Below are positions 8,111 to 16,171 of a stretch of DNA of 64,000 nt, piece after piece. The stretch comes from UBA5972 sp964637875. GTDB lineage: Bacteria; Pseudomonadota; Alphaproteobacteria; Rhodobacterales; Rhodobacteraceae. The position numbers and the translations under genes are program-made. The DNA lies in contig CAZWXK010000009.1 in NCBI GenBank assembly GCA_964637875.1, forward strand, positions 3,954 to 67,953, given 5' to 3'. Within the stretch, counting starts at the first letter, position 1. Each line of letters begins with the position of its first letter. The notes under the pieces were generated by a model. The model had not been told where the DNA came from. It ran no database searches and saw only the letters and a list, made by a program, of their open reading frames with translations.

Positions 8111-9433
8111 TCAGGCGCCCAGCGCCGCGTGAATGTCTTCGGCCGCGTCACGACCCTCGGCCACGGCCGTCACCGTCAGGTCGTCGCCACCGCTGGCACA
8201 GTCACCGCCGGCCCAGATGCCGGCCAGCGATGTGCGGCCGTGCTCGTCAACGGCAATCTTGCGCCCCTCCAGCGCCAGCGCCTCGGGCTGACCCGACAGC
8301 GTCTGACCAATGGCGCGCAGCACCTGATCCGCGGCGATCTCGAATGTCTCGCCGGTTTCGACCAGCTTGCCGCCCTCGCTGCGGGTGCGCACAAAGACGA
8401 CGCCGGTATCGGTGATTTCCCTTGGCGCGGCATTGTAGATGATGCGCACGCCCTTTGAGGTGGCCAGGTTCTGTTCGAATTCCGAGGCCGCCATCGCCGC
8501 CTTGTCGCGGCGATAGACCATCGTGACCTCGTCCGCGCCCAGCAGCCGGGCCTGCACGGCCGCGTCGATGGCCGTCATGCCGCCGCCAATGACGACAACC
8601 CGCCGCCCGACGGGAATGTCGGTCTTGTCGGCAGACTGGCGAAGCTCGGCGATCCAGTCAACGGCATCCTGCACGCCGGGGCGATCGGCGCCGTCAATGG
8701 CCAGCGCATTGACGCCGGCCAGACCGATGCCAAGGAACACGGCGTCGTGATCGCGTTGCAGATCCTCAAGCGACAGATCGCTACCCAGCCTCTTGCCCAG
8801 CACCACCTTGATGCCGCCAATGCCGAGCACCCAGTCAAGTTCCTTCTGCGCGAAATCATCGGGCGCCTTGTAGGCGGCGATGCCGAATTCGTTCAGGCCG
8901 CCGGCCTTGGGGCGGGCGTCATATATCGTGACCTCGTGCCCCTTCATCGCCAGACGATGCGCACATGCCAGACCGGCCGGGCCGGCACCCACAACGGCAA
9001 CATGCCTGCCGGTCGGGGCCGCGCGTTCAAAGGGGTGCGAATTGCGCGCCATCAGGCGATCGGTGGCAAAGCGCTGCAGGCGGCCGATTTCAACAGGCTT
9101 GCCCTCGGCCACCTCGCGCACACAGACCTCTTCGCACAGGGTTTCGGTGGGGCAGACGCGGGCGCACATGCCGCCGAGGATGTTCTGTGCAAATATCGTG
9201 CGCGCTGCGGCCTCGGGCGTGCCGGTGGAAATCTGCCGGATGAACAGCGGAATGTCGATCGTTGTCGGGCAGGCCTGCATGCAGGGCGCGTCATGGCAGA
9301 AATAACAGCGGTCCGATTCCACCAGCGCCTGATGATCGTCAAGCGGCGGATGCAGATCGGCAAAATTCGCCGCGATCTGCTCGGCCGAAAGGCGGCCCGC
9401 GGCAAGGCCGGGCGTCAAAGGGTCAGATGGCAT
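8111..9433 (-). CDS. preT: NAD-dependent dihydropyrimidine dehydrogenase subunit PreT
   Basis: 440 residues from the ATG at 9431-9433; an upstream extension of the frame has no family resemblance. The N-terminus has a GltD-like iron-sulfur region (CYFCHDAPCMQACPT, then CARVCPTETLCEEVC), followed by FAD binding (VVGAGPAGLACAHRLAMKG) and NAD binding (VVVIGGGMTAIDAA). It oxidises NADH and feeds PreA for uracil and thymine reduction. Other pathway genes (hydantoinase, beta-ureidopropionase) are not in the window. A RutR-like dyad lies 54 bases upstream. Confidence 0.92.
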   Translation of the reverse strand: MPSDPLTPGLAAGRLSAEQIAANFADLHPPLDDHQALVESDRCYFCHDAPCMQACPTTIDIPLFIRQISTGTPEAAARTIFAQNILGGMCARVCPTETLCEEVCVREVAEGKPVEIGRLQRFATDRLMARNSHPFERAAPTGRHVAVVGAGPAGLACAHRLAMKGHEVTIYDARPKAGGLNEFGIAAYKAPDDFAQKELDWVLGIGGIKVVLGKRLGSDLSLEDLQRDHDAVFLGIGLAGVNALAIDGADRPGVQDAVDWIAELRQSADKTDIPVGRRVVVIGGGMTAIDAAVQARLLGADEVTMVYRRDKAAMAASEFEQNLATSKGVRIIYNAAPREITDTGVVFVRTRSEGGKLVETGETFEIAADQVLRAIGQTLSGQPEALALEGRKIAVDEHGRTSLAGIWAGGDCASGGDDLTVTAVAEGRDAAEDIHAALGA

Positions 9434-9486
9434 GTTTTCAGTCCCTGTTGATGATTGTTTGCCCCGATCCTGCCACAGAGGTATTT

Positions 9487-9504
9487 TTTTATCAACTGGT
9501 AAAA
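9487..9504 (-). promoter_or_regulatory. RutR-like operator upstream of preT
   Basis: TTTTATCAACTGGTAAAA. On the preT strand it reads TTTACCA-GT-TGATAAA in its core, close to the RutR consensus TTGACCA-NN-TGGTCAA, with flanking A/T bases extending a dyad. RutR is the TetR-family sensor of uracil in pyrimidine catabolism, which suits the neighbouring preTA operon. Assignment is by resemblance only. Confidence 0.5.
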
Positions 9505-9539
9505 GTTTTGCCCCGGCCGGGCGTTGCGCCTTTCTTTTC

Positions 9540-9568
9540 TTGACTCCCCGCCCCCACCCCACTATGCC
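9540..9568 (+). promoter_or_regulatory. Candidate sigma-70 promoter for ffh
   Basis: TTGACT, a 17-base C-rich spacer, then TATGCC. The -35 is good and the -10 weak. It would give a leader of about 165 bases before ffh. Confidence 0.35.
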
Positions 9569-9740
9569 CGCGCACAAATCCACGGAAGTGCCAGCGCTTC
9601 CGGTCCGCAGGCCACCACGCCCGGATCGCCACCCGTCAGCGAGTTTCGCCCGCGGGTGTGTTTGTCGTTTGGCGAAACCGCCCCCATATGCCAAGGCATG
9701 AACAGGGGCATGAACAGAAATGGCCAAGGAGGGCCGGTTG

Positions 9741-11252
9741 ATGTTTGAAAGTCTTTCAGACCGCCTTTCCGGCGTCTTCGACAAGCTGACAAAACAGGGT
9801 GCGCTGTCCGAGGCCGATGTTGCAACCGCCCTGCGCGAGGTGCGTGTCGCCCTGCTGGAGGCCGACGTCTCGCTGCCGGTCGCGCGCGATTTCGTCAAGC
9901 GCGTGCAGAAAAAGGCCACCGGCCAGGCGGTGACGAAATCGGTCACGCCGGGCCAGCAGGTGGTCAAGATCGTCCATGACGAGCTGGTCGCATTTCTGGC
10001 CGGCGATGATGCAAATGCCGGCGAGCTCAAGGTTGACAACCCGCCTGCCCCGATCCTGATGGTCGGGCTTCAAGGCTCGGGCAAGACGACAACGACGGCC
10101 AAGCTGGCCAAGCGGCTGACCGAAAAGAACGGCAAGCGCGTGCTGATGGCCAGCCTCGACATCTATCGCCCCGCGGCCATGGAGCAGCTGGCCGTGCTGG
10201 GGCGTCAGATCAATGTCGATACCCTGCCCATCGTCAAGGGCGAAAAACCCGCCGATATTGCACGACGCGCCAAACAGCAGGCCACGCTGGGCGGCTATGA
10301 CGTCTATATCCTCGACACCGCCGGACGCCTGCATATCGACCAGGCGCTGATGGACGAGGTGCAGGCCGTGCGCGACATCGCCACCCCGCGCGAAACCCTG
10401 CTGGTGGTCGATGGCCTGACCGGGCAGGACGCGGTGAATGTCGCGCAGGAATTCGACGGCCAGATCGGCATCACCGGCGTCGTGCTGACCCGGATGGATG
10501 GCGATGGCCGGGGCGGGGCGGCGCTGTCGATGCGGGCCGTCACCGGCAAGCCGATCAAGTTTGTCGGCCTTGGCGAAAAGATGGACGCGCTCGAGGAGTT
10601 CCACCCCGACCGCATCGCCGGGCGCATCCTGGGCATGGGCGATATCGTCAGCCTGGTCGAAAAGGCGCAGGAAACCATCGAGGCCGAAAAGGCCGAACGC
10701 ATGATGCGCCGCATGCGCAAGGGTCAGTTCAACATGAACGACCTCAAGATGCAGCTGGAACAGATGCTCAAGATGGGCGGCATGCAGGGCGTGATGGGCA
10801 TGATGCCCGGCATGGGCAAGGTGTCGAAACAGATGGAGGCCGCCGGCCTGGACGACCGCATCCTCAAGCGTCAGATCGCGCTGATCAATTCGATGACCAA
10901 AAAGGAACGCGCCAATCCGAAAATCATGCAGGCCAGCCGCAAGAAGCGCGTGGCGCGTGGCGCCGGGCTGGAAGTGTCCGAGTTGAACAAGCTGCTCAAG
11001 ATGCAGCGCCAGATGGGCGACATGATGAAGAAGATGGGCAAGCGCGGCATGCTGAAACAGGCCCTGGGCGGCATGTTCGGCAAGGGCGGCGGCATGCCTG
11101 CCGACATGGCCGCGGGCATGGACCCCAAGGCACTGGAAGCGGCCGCAAAACAGATGGGCCAGGGCGGCGCCGGTCTGCCCGGAGGTCTGCCCGGCATCGG
11201 TGGCGGCACACAGCTCCCCCCCGGCCTTTCCGGTTTCGGGAAAAAGAAATGA
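9741..11252 (+). CDS. ffh: Signal recognition particle GTPase Ffh
   Basis: 503 residues. It has an N-domain four-helix bundle, a GTPase G-domain (G1 GLQGSGKTTTTAKLA near residue 107, then DTAGR and TRMDGDGRGGAA) and a methionine-rich M-domain that binds signal peptides and 4.5S RNA, with a Gly/Met-rich tail. It targets membrane and exported proteins to the Sec translocon. The start was set at 9741 because GGAGGG precedes it at a suitable spacing and MFESLSDRLSGVF is the family N-terminus. The GNAT gene overlaps the stop by four bases. Confidence 0.96.
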   Translation: MFESLSDRLSGVFDKLTKQGALSEADVATALREVRVALLEADVSLPVARDFVKRVQKKATGQAVTKSVTPGQQVVKIVHDELVAFLAGDDANAGELKVDNPPAPILMVGLQGSGKTTTTAKLAKRLTEKNGKRVLMASLDIYRPAAMEQLAVLGRQINVDTLPIVKGEKPADIARRAKQQATLGGYDVYILDTAGRLHIDQALMDEVQAVRDIATPRETLLVVDGLTGQDAVNVAQEFDGQIGITGVVLTRMDGDGRGGAALSMRAVTGKPIKFVGLGEKMDALEEFHPDRIAGRILGMGDIVSLVEKAQETIEAEKAERMMRRMRKGQFNMNDLKMQLEQMLKMGGMQGVMGMMPGMGKVSKQMEAAGLDDRILKRQIALINSMTKKERANPKIMQASRKKRVARGAGLEVSELNKLLKMQRQMGDMMKKMGKRGMLKQALGGMFGKGGGMPADMAAGMDPKALEAAAKQMGQGGAGLPGGLPGIGGGTQLPPGLSGFGKKK

Positions 11253-11794
11253 CCCTGATCCCCACTCTTGAAACCCCGCGCCTGACGCTGCGCGCGCCTG
11301 CCGAATCCGATCTGGATGCGGAAAGCGCGTTCTTTGCATCTGCGCGGTCGGTTCATGTGGGTGGGCCGAAGACGCGCGAAGAGGTCTGGCGCATGATCGC
11401 CACCTTTCTGGGGCACTGGCAGATCCGCGGCTATGGCTTCTGGGCCATCGACGAAAGGGACAGCGGCCGGTATTGCGGCCGCGCGGGGCTGTGGTTTCCC
11501 GAGGGCTGGCCCGAACCCGAGATCGGCTGGGCCCTGATGGAAGGGGCCGAAGGGCGCGGCATTGCCTTTGAGGCGGCCAGTGCCGCGCGCGATTATGCCT
11601 ATGACATCCTTGGCTGGGACACGGCGATCAGCCTGATCGCGCCGGACAATGACCGTTCGATCCGGTTGGCCGAACGCATGGGCGCGCGGTTTGAACGCGA
11701 ATACGAACATCCGCGTTTCGGCAGGATGCGGATCTATCGCCACCCGGCACCGGGCGGGCGCGACAATGACGGCAATGTGGAGGCCTACGCATGA
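11249..11794 (+). CDS. GNAT-family N-acetyltransferase
   Basis: 181 residues of the RimJ/RimL-like Acetyltransf_3 type. It opens with LETPRLTLRAPAESDL, has the acetyl-CoA-binding region around EGRGIAFEAASAARDYAYD, and ends with the usual RLAERMGARFEREYEHPRFG segment. The acceptor is unknown; ribosomal proteins, antibiotics and small amines are all possible in this family. It overlaps ffh and the next gene by four bases at each end (ATGA), so it is translated as part of the ffh operon. Confidence 0.85.
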   Translation: MTLIPTLETPRLTLRAPAESDLDAESAFFASARSVHVGGPKTREEVWRMIATFLGHWQIRGYGFWAIDERDSGRYCGRAGLWFPEGWPEPEIGWALMEGAEGRGIAFEAASAARDYAYDILGWDTAISLIAPDNDRSIRLAERMGARFEREYEHPRFGRMRIYRHPAPGGRDNDGNVEAYA

Positions 11795-12090
11795 CTGATG
11801 ACGCCATCGCCCGCGCGGCCGAGTTGCTGAAGGAACATCGCGACAGCATCGACCGGCTGGACGCGATCCTTGTCTATACGCTGGCCGAGCGGTTCAAGCA
11901 TACGCAGGGCGTCGGCCGGCTGAAGGCCGAACATGACCTGCCGCCTTCGGACCCCGCGCGCGAGGCCGAACAGATCGCCCGGTTGGAAAGACTGGCACAA
12001 GATGCCGATCTTGACCCGGAATTTGCCCGCAAGTTCCTGAACTTCATCATCGATGAGGTCATCAGGCATCACATGAAACACAAGGAATGA
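11791..12090 (+). CDS. AroQ-class chorismate mutase
   Basis: 99 residues, all-helical. The opening helix has RDSIDRLDAILVYTLAERF followed by T..VG.LKAEHDLPP and a final FARKFLNFIIDEVIRHHMKHK helix, the layout of single-domain AroQ chorismate mutases. These convert chorismate to prephenate for phenylalanine and tyrosine synthesis. Placement between ffh and rpsP is a recurring arrangement in this bacterial group. It overlaps the acetyltransferase by four bases. Confidence 0.85.
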   Translation: MTDDAIARAAELLKEHRDSIDRLDAILVYTLAERFKHTQGVGRLKAEHDLPPSDPAREAEQIARLERLAQDADLDPEFARKFLNFIIDEVIRHHMKHKE

Positions 12091-12136
12091 ACGGGGAAGC
12101 CCCCCTTCGGATAGCTGAAAACAGGAGAAACCCATC

Positions 12137-12505
12137 ATGGCTATGAAAATCAGACTCGCCCGTGGCGGCTCGAAGAAACGTCCCTTCTATCGCATCGTCG
12201 CCGCGGATTCCCGCATGCCCCGCGATGGCCGCTTTATCGAAAAGCTGGGCACCTACAACCCGCTGCTGCCCAAGGACAGCGAAGAGCGCGTGAAGATGGA
12301 TGTCGAGCGCATCCAGTACTGGCTGGGCCAGGGCGCCAAGCCGACCGACCGCGTGTCGCGCTTTCTGGAAGCTGCCGGCATTGTCGAAAAGAAAGAGCGC
12401 AAGAACCTGAAAAAGGGCGAGCCCGGTGAAAAGGCCAGGCAGCGCGCCGAGGAAAAGGCCGCCAAGGCCGCCGAAGCCCCGGCCGAGGAAGCAACAGCCG
12501 AGTAA
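12137..12505 (+). CDS. rpsP: 30S ribosomal protein bS16
   Basis: 122 residues. MKIRLARGGSKKRPFYRIVAADSRMPRDG is the family N-terminus and YNPLLP follows. The C-terminus has a Lys/Glu/Ala-rich extension beyond the roughly 80-residue core, common in alphaproteobacteria. It follows the chorismate mutase by 46 bases with GGAG ahead of the start, and begins the rpsP-rimM-trmD-rplS ribosome and tRNA maturation series. Confidence 0.96.
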   Translation: MAMKIRLARGGSKKRPFYRIVAADSRMPRDGRFIEKLGTYNPLLPKDSEERVKMDVERIQYWLGQGAKPTDRVSRFLEAAGIVEKKERKNLKKGEPGEKARQRAEEKAAKAAEAPAEEATAE

Positions 12506-12532
12506 GGCCCCGCCCGGGCCGGAAAGGACCGG

Positions 12533-13165
12533 ATGACCCAGTTCTCGCAGGACTTCCGGAACGATCTGCTGAAACTGATGAAATGGCGCCGCGACGTGCG
12601 CCATTTCAGACCCGACCCGGTGGACCGGGCGGCTCTTGACCATTGCCTGGCCGCCTTTGCGCTGGCGCCCTCGGTGGGGCTGTCCGAACCCTGGCGGCTG
12701 ATCAATGTCGTGTCCGACAGGGCGCGGGCCGCGGCGCTGGCCAATTTTCGCGCGACCAATGAACGGGCGCTGGCAGGCCATGACGGCGACAAGGCCCGGC
12801 TGTATGCGGGGCTGAAACTGTCGGGCATGCAGGATGCGCCGGTGCAGCTGGCGGTATTCTGTGACGAGGCCACTGGCAAGGGCGCCGGGCTGGGCGCGCA
12901 AACCATGCCCGAGATGCGGCGCTATTCGGTTGTCGCCGCCATCATGAATTTCTGGCTGGCGGCGCGGGCGCAGGGGCTGGGTGTCGGCTGGGTTTCGATC
13001 ATTGATCCTGTTCGGCTGCGCGACGACCTTGACATGCCTGCCGAATGGGCGCTGGTGGCCTATCTTTGCATTGGCTGGCCGGTCGAGGAAATGCTGACGC
13101 CCGAGCTGGAAACAAAAGGCTGGGAGCGGCGTGATCCGAAACTGGCGCAGTTGCTGGAACGCTGA
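12533..13165 (+). CDS. bluB: 5,6-dimethylbenzimidazole synthase BluB
   Basis: 210 residues of the nitroreductase-like flavin fold. RRDVRHFRPDPV near the N-terminus (flavin phosphate binding), the APSVGLSEPWRL stretch and the GLGVGWVSIIDP segment identify BluB rather than a generic nitroreductase. The enzyme breaks down reduced FMN with oxygen to make dimethylbenzimidazole, the lower ligand of cobalamin. It sits 27 bases after rpsP and splits rpsP from rimM; no other cobalamin genes or riboswitch are visible here. Confidence 0.9.
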   Translation: MTQFSQDFRNDLLKLMKWRRDVRHFRPDPVDRAALDHCLAAFALAPSVGLSEPWRLINVVSDRARAAALANFRATNERALAGHDGDKARLYAGLKLSGMQDAPVQLAVFCDEATGKGAGLGAQTMPEMRRYSVVAAIMNFWLAARAQGLGVGWVSIIDPVRLRDDLDMPAEWALVAYLCIGWPVEEMLTPELETKGWERRDPKLAQLLER

Positions 13166-13170
13166 ACGGG

Positions 13171-13232
13171 AAAAGGGGGCGCTGCCCCCGGCCCTGACGG
13201 GCCTCCCCCGGACGTATTTGGGCAAAGAAGAA
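13171..13232 (+). repeat. Rhodobacteraceae-type intergenic hairpin repeat
   Basis: Starts with a hairpin (GGGGGC-gct-GCCCCC, 13175-13189), then CCTCCCCCGGACG and TATTTGGGCAAAGAAGAAG. This composite, a G/C hairpin followed by a CCCCCGG-TATTT-GGCAAAGA-like tail, is familiar from gene ends in Rhodobacterales genomes. It follows bluB directly and probably acts as a terminator or processing site. Identification is from memory of the pattern. Confidence 0.65.
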
Positions 13233-13255
13233 GCGATTTGGGCGGAGACGGAAAA

Positions 13256-13786
13256 ATGGCGGCTGAAAGGATCTGTCTTGGCGTGATCACCGGCGCGTTT
13301 GGGGTGCGAGGCGAGGCCCGCATCAAGAGTTTCTGCGCAGAGCCCGCCGCCATTGCCGATTACGGCCCGCTGTCGGACGAGACCGGCGCGCGCAGTTTTT
13401 CGATAACCCTGGTCCGGCCCGTAAAGGGCGGGTTTGCGGTGCGTCTGGGTGGCATCAAGACACGCGAGCAGGCCGAGGCGCTGAAGGGCGTGCGGCTTTA
13501 CGCGGATCGCGCGGTGCTGCCTTCGTTGCCGGACGATGAATATTATTACGCCGACCTGATCGGCATGGATGTGCATGATACCGGCGGCGCGTTGCTGGGC
13601 AAGGTCACGGCGGTGCATGACCACGGCGCCGGCGATCTGCTGGAGGTGGCGCAGCCCAACGGCAAGGGATCTTTCCTGCTGCCATTCACGCGCGAGGTGG
13701 TGCCCACGGTCGATCTGGCGTCAAGGCGCATGGTTGCGGACCCGCCCGGGGGGCTGTTGCCCGGCGAAGGGGATGGGGATGACTGA
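13256..13786 (+). CDS. rimM: Ribosome maturation factor RimM
   Basis: 176 residues. The N-terminal beta-barrel opens with ICLGVITGAFGVRGEARIKSF, and the C-terminal PRC-type barrel holds EYYYADLIGMDV and GAGDLLEV. It binds uS19 in the 30S head and assists 16S maturation. The ATG at 13256 was preferred to a TTG at 13238 because GGAGA precedes it and the protein then begins as in relatives. It overlaps trmD by eight bases. Confidence 0.93.
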   Translation: MAAERICLGVITGAFGVRGEARIKSFCAEPAAIADYGPLSDETGARSFSITLVRPVKGGFAVRLGGIKTREQAEALKGVRLYADRAVLPSLPDDEYYYADLIGMDVHDTGGALLGKVTAVHDHGAGDLLEVAQPNGKGSFLLPFTREVVPTVDLASRRMVADPPGGLLPGEGDGDD

Positions 13787-14651
13787 CAAGCCGAAATCGC
13801 ATGGCCGGCTGTCGGTGCGCCCGACACTGAAGCCGCGCCCCCTGATCGAGGACAGGCCCGAACTGGCCGGCGCATGGAAGGCGCGCGTCATCACCCTGTT
13901 CCCCGAGGCCTTTCCCGGCGTGCTGGGGCTGTCGCTGACCGGCAAGGCCCTGAACGAGGGGCTGTGGGCGCTGGAAACCATCGACCTGCGCCGCTTTGGT
14001 GTGGGCAGGCACAAGAATGTGGACGACACCCCGGCAGGCGGTGGGGCAGGCATGGTGATGCGCGCCGACGTGGTTGGCGCCGCGCTGGACGAGGCCGCCG
14101 ACGGCACCCCGCGCGACCCGCGTGAATGGCCGGTGATCTATCTGTCGCCACGGGGCAGACCCTTTGACCAGGCGATGGCCCAGCGATTCGCGGCGGCGCG
14201 CGGCATCACCCTGCTGTGCGGGCGTTTCGAGGGTGTGGACCAGCGCGTACTGGACGAATATGGCGTGGAAGAGGTCAGCATTGGCGATTTCGTCCTGACG
14301 GGGGGTGAAATCGCGGCACAGGCCTTGATTGATGCCAGCGTCCGCCTTATACCCCGCGTGCTTGGAAATTCCGAGTCGGCCGTCGAGGAGTCGTTCTCGA
14401 ACGGTCTTCTGGAGCATCCGCAGTTTACACGGCCCCAGGAATGGAAAGGTCGCAGAATACCCGAGATTCTCCTCTCGGGGCATCATGCGAAGATCGCCCA
14501 GTGGCGGCAAGTCCAGTCCGAAAGGCTGACCAAGGAACGTCGTCCTGACCTCTGGCGGGCTTACGAAAGTAGGGACCCGGTTGGAGACCAAGAGCTCTCG
14601 GGACGCGAAGCAACTTTGCCGGCAAACGGTGAGCAACACAAGGACGACTGA
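13779..14651 (+). CDS. trmD: tRNA (guanine37-N1)-methyltransferase TrmD
   Basis: 290 residues with the SPOUT knot fold. Family motifs are VITLFPEAFPGVL, the GGGAGMVMR loop, YLSPRG, LLCGRFEGVDQRV and SIGDFVLTGGE. It methylates G37 of tRNAs reading CNN codons, preventing +1 frameshifting. About 35 extra N-terminal residues precede the core and may be a lineage feature or mark a downstream start. It overlaps rimM and precedes rplS by one base. Confidence 0.95.
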   Translation: MTDKPKSHGRLSVRPTLKPRPLIEDRPELAGAWKARVITLFPEAFPGVLGLSLTGKALNEGLWALETIDLRRFGVGRHKNVDDTPAGGGAGMVMRADVVGAALDEAADGTPRDPREWPVIYLSPRGRPFDQAMAQRFAAARGITLLCGRFEGVDQRVLDEYGVEEVSIGDFVLTGGEIAAQALIDASVRLIPRVLGNSESAVEESFSNGLLEHPQFTRPQEWKGRRIPEILLSGHHAKIAQWRQVQSERLTKERRPDLWRAYESRDPVGDQELSGREATLPANGEQHKDD

Positions 14652-14652
14652 A

Positions 14653-15036
14653 ATGAACGTGATCGAACAGCTGGAAGCTGAACAGATCGCCGCCCTGGGC
14701 AAGAAAATTCCCGACTTCAAGGCAGGCGACACCATCCGCGTGGGCTACAAGGTGACCGAAGGGTCGCGCTCGCGCGTGCAGAATTATGAAGGCGTATGCA
14801 TCAGCCGCAAGGGCGGCAACGGCATCGGCGCCTCGTTCACCGTGCGCAAGATTTCCTTTGGCGAAGGCGTGGAACGTGTCTTCCCGCTGTATTCGACAAA
14901 TATCGACAGCATCACGGTCGTGCGCCGCGGCAAGGTGCGTCGTGCCAAGCTGTACTATCTGCGCGCCCGTCGCGGCAAATCGGCCCGTATCGCGGAACAG
15001 ACCAACTACAAGCCCAAAGACGGCGCGGACGCGTAA
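14653..15036 (+). CDS. rplS: 50S ribosomal protein bL19
   Basis: 127 residues. MNVIEQLEAEQIAAL, the FKAGDTIRVGYKV barrel strand, VQNYEGVCISRKG and the basic RRGKVRRAKLYYLRARRGKSARI tail are characteristic. It lies at the 30S-50S interface. The ATG at 14653 immediately follows the trmD stop, consistent with coupled translation. Confidence 0.97.
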   Translation: MNVIEQLEAEQIAALGKKIPDFKAGDTIRVGYKVTEGSRSRVQNYEGVCISRKGGNGIGASFTVRKISFGEGVERVFPLYSTNIDSITVVRRGKVRRAKLYYLRARRGKSARIAEQTNYKPKDGADA

Positions 15037-15047
15037 GGAGCGGAGCC

Positions 15048-15269
15048 ATGAAAAAAGACATTCATCCCGATTATCACATGATCACGGTCAAGATGACCGA
15101 TGGCACCACCTATCAGACGCGCTCGACCTACGGGAAAGAGGGCGACACGCTGACACTGGACATCGATCCCACGGCGCACCCGGCCTGGACCGGCGGCAGC
15201 CAGAAGCTGATGGATGCCGGTGGCCGCGTGTCCAAGTTCAAGAAGAAATACGAAGGTCTGGGTTTCTGA
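15048..15269 (+). CDS. rpmE: 50S ribosomal protein bL31, zinc-free form
   Basis: 73 residues, beginning MKKDIHPDYHMITVKMTDG. It contains no cysteine, so it is the C-minus form that does not bind zinc. It follows rplS by 11 bases with GGAG before the ATG. A strong hairpin lies downstream, ending the ffh-rpmE series. Confidence 0.95.
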   Translation: MKKDIHPDYHMITVKMTDGTTYQTRSTYGKEGDTLTLDIDPTAHPAWTGGSQKLMDAGGRVSKFKKKYEGLGF

Positions 15270-15313
15270 TACCAGATCGAACTTTCGCTTTGGCGGAATA
15301 TTGTCTATAGCTC

Positions 15314-15340
15314 GAAACGCGCCCAGCAAGGGCGCGTTTC
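15314..15340 (+). terminator. Intrinsic terminator after rpmE
   Basis: GAAACGCGCCC and GGGCGCGTTTC form a perfect 11-base stem around AGCAA. It lies 45 bases after the rpmE stop and 22 bases before the mipZ start. Confidence 0.8.
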
Positions 15341-15361
15341 CTGTCTCAAGGGGCTGCCAGC

Positions 15362-16171
15362 GTGTCGCACATCATCATTGTGGGAAACGAAAAGGGCGGG
15401 TCGGGAAAATCCACCACCTGCATGCATGTTGCCACCGCGCTGGCGCGGATGGGCTACAAGGTGGGCGCGCTTGATCTGGACACGCGCCAGCGCAGTTTTT
15501 CGCGCTATATCGAAAATCGTGCCGAATATGTCCGGCGAACCGGCACCAGCCTGCCGATGCCCGATCTGGGCCGCCTGCCGAATATCAGCCAGTCCAGGCT
15601 GGCCCCGGGCGAGAACCTGAGCGACCGGCGCCTGTCCGAGGCCATCACCCGGCTTGAGGCCGACAACGATTTCATCGTGGTTGACTGTCCCGGATCGCAT
15701 ACCCGCCTGTCCGAGGTTGCACATTCGCTGGCGGATACCCTGGTCACCCCATTGAATGACAGCTTTGTCGATTTCGACCTGCTGGCCCGGATCGACCCGG
15801 AAACGGGGCGGGTTGTTGGCCCCTCGGTCTATTCCGAAATGGTCTGGTCGGCACGTCAGCTGCGAGCACAGGCCGGGTTGCAGCCGATCGATTGGGTGGT
15901 ACTGCGCAACCGTCTGGGCAGCCAGAACATGCACAACAAGCGCAAGGTCGGAAAGGCGCTGGAAGAGCTCTCCAGGCGAATTGGGTTTCGTGTTGCTCCC
16001 GGCTTTTCCGAGCGGGTCATCTTTCGCGAGATGTTCCCCAACGGGCTGACACTGCTGGACATGCGCGATGCGGGTATCGGGGGGCTGAACCTGTCGAATA
16101 TCGCAGCACGCCAGGAGGTACGAGATCTGATCAAGGCGTTGAACCTGCCTGATGTTGTCGTCAAGTTCTGA
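15362..16171 (+). CDS. mipZ: Division-plane positioning ATPase MipZ
   Basis: 269 residues of the ParA/MinD superfamily. It has a deviant Walker A motif (NEKGGSGKSTTCMH), LDLDTRQRSFSRYIENR typical of MipZ, and FIVVDCPGSHTRLSEVA for the Walker B region. MipZ forms a bipolar gradient from ParB-bound origins and blocks FtsZ assembly away from midcell in alphaproteobacteria. The start is a GTG at 15362 preceded by AAGGGG. It stands alone between the rpmE terminator and a long non-coding stretch. Confidence 0.92.
   Translation: MSHIIIVGNEKGGSGKSTTCMHVATALARMGYKVGALDLDTRQRSFSRYIENRAEYVRRTGTSLPMPDLGRLPNISQSRLAPGENLSDRRLSEAITRLEADNDFIVVDCPGSHTRLSEVAHSLADTLVTPLNDSFVDFDLLARIDPETGRVVGPSVYSEMVWSARQLRAQAGLQPIDWVVLRNRLGSQNMHNKRKVGKALEELSRRIGFRVAPGFSERVIFREMFPNGLTLLDMRDAGIGGLNLSNIAARQEVRDLIKALNLPDVVVKF

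Larger units (their letters stand above)
9434..9740. other. Divergent intergenic region preT / ffh
   Basis: 307 bases. The preT-proximal side carries an 18-base perfect dyad (9487-9504) resembling a RutR/TetR-type operator. The ffh side carries a candidate sigma-70 promoter (9540-9568). No gene is supported inside. Confidence 0.6.

Noticed and set aside
9756..11339. 527-codon minus-strand frame opposite ffh
   Set aside because: Antisense of a conserved gene; no motif and no ribosome-binding site.
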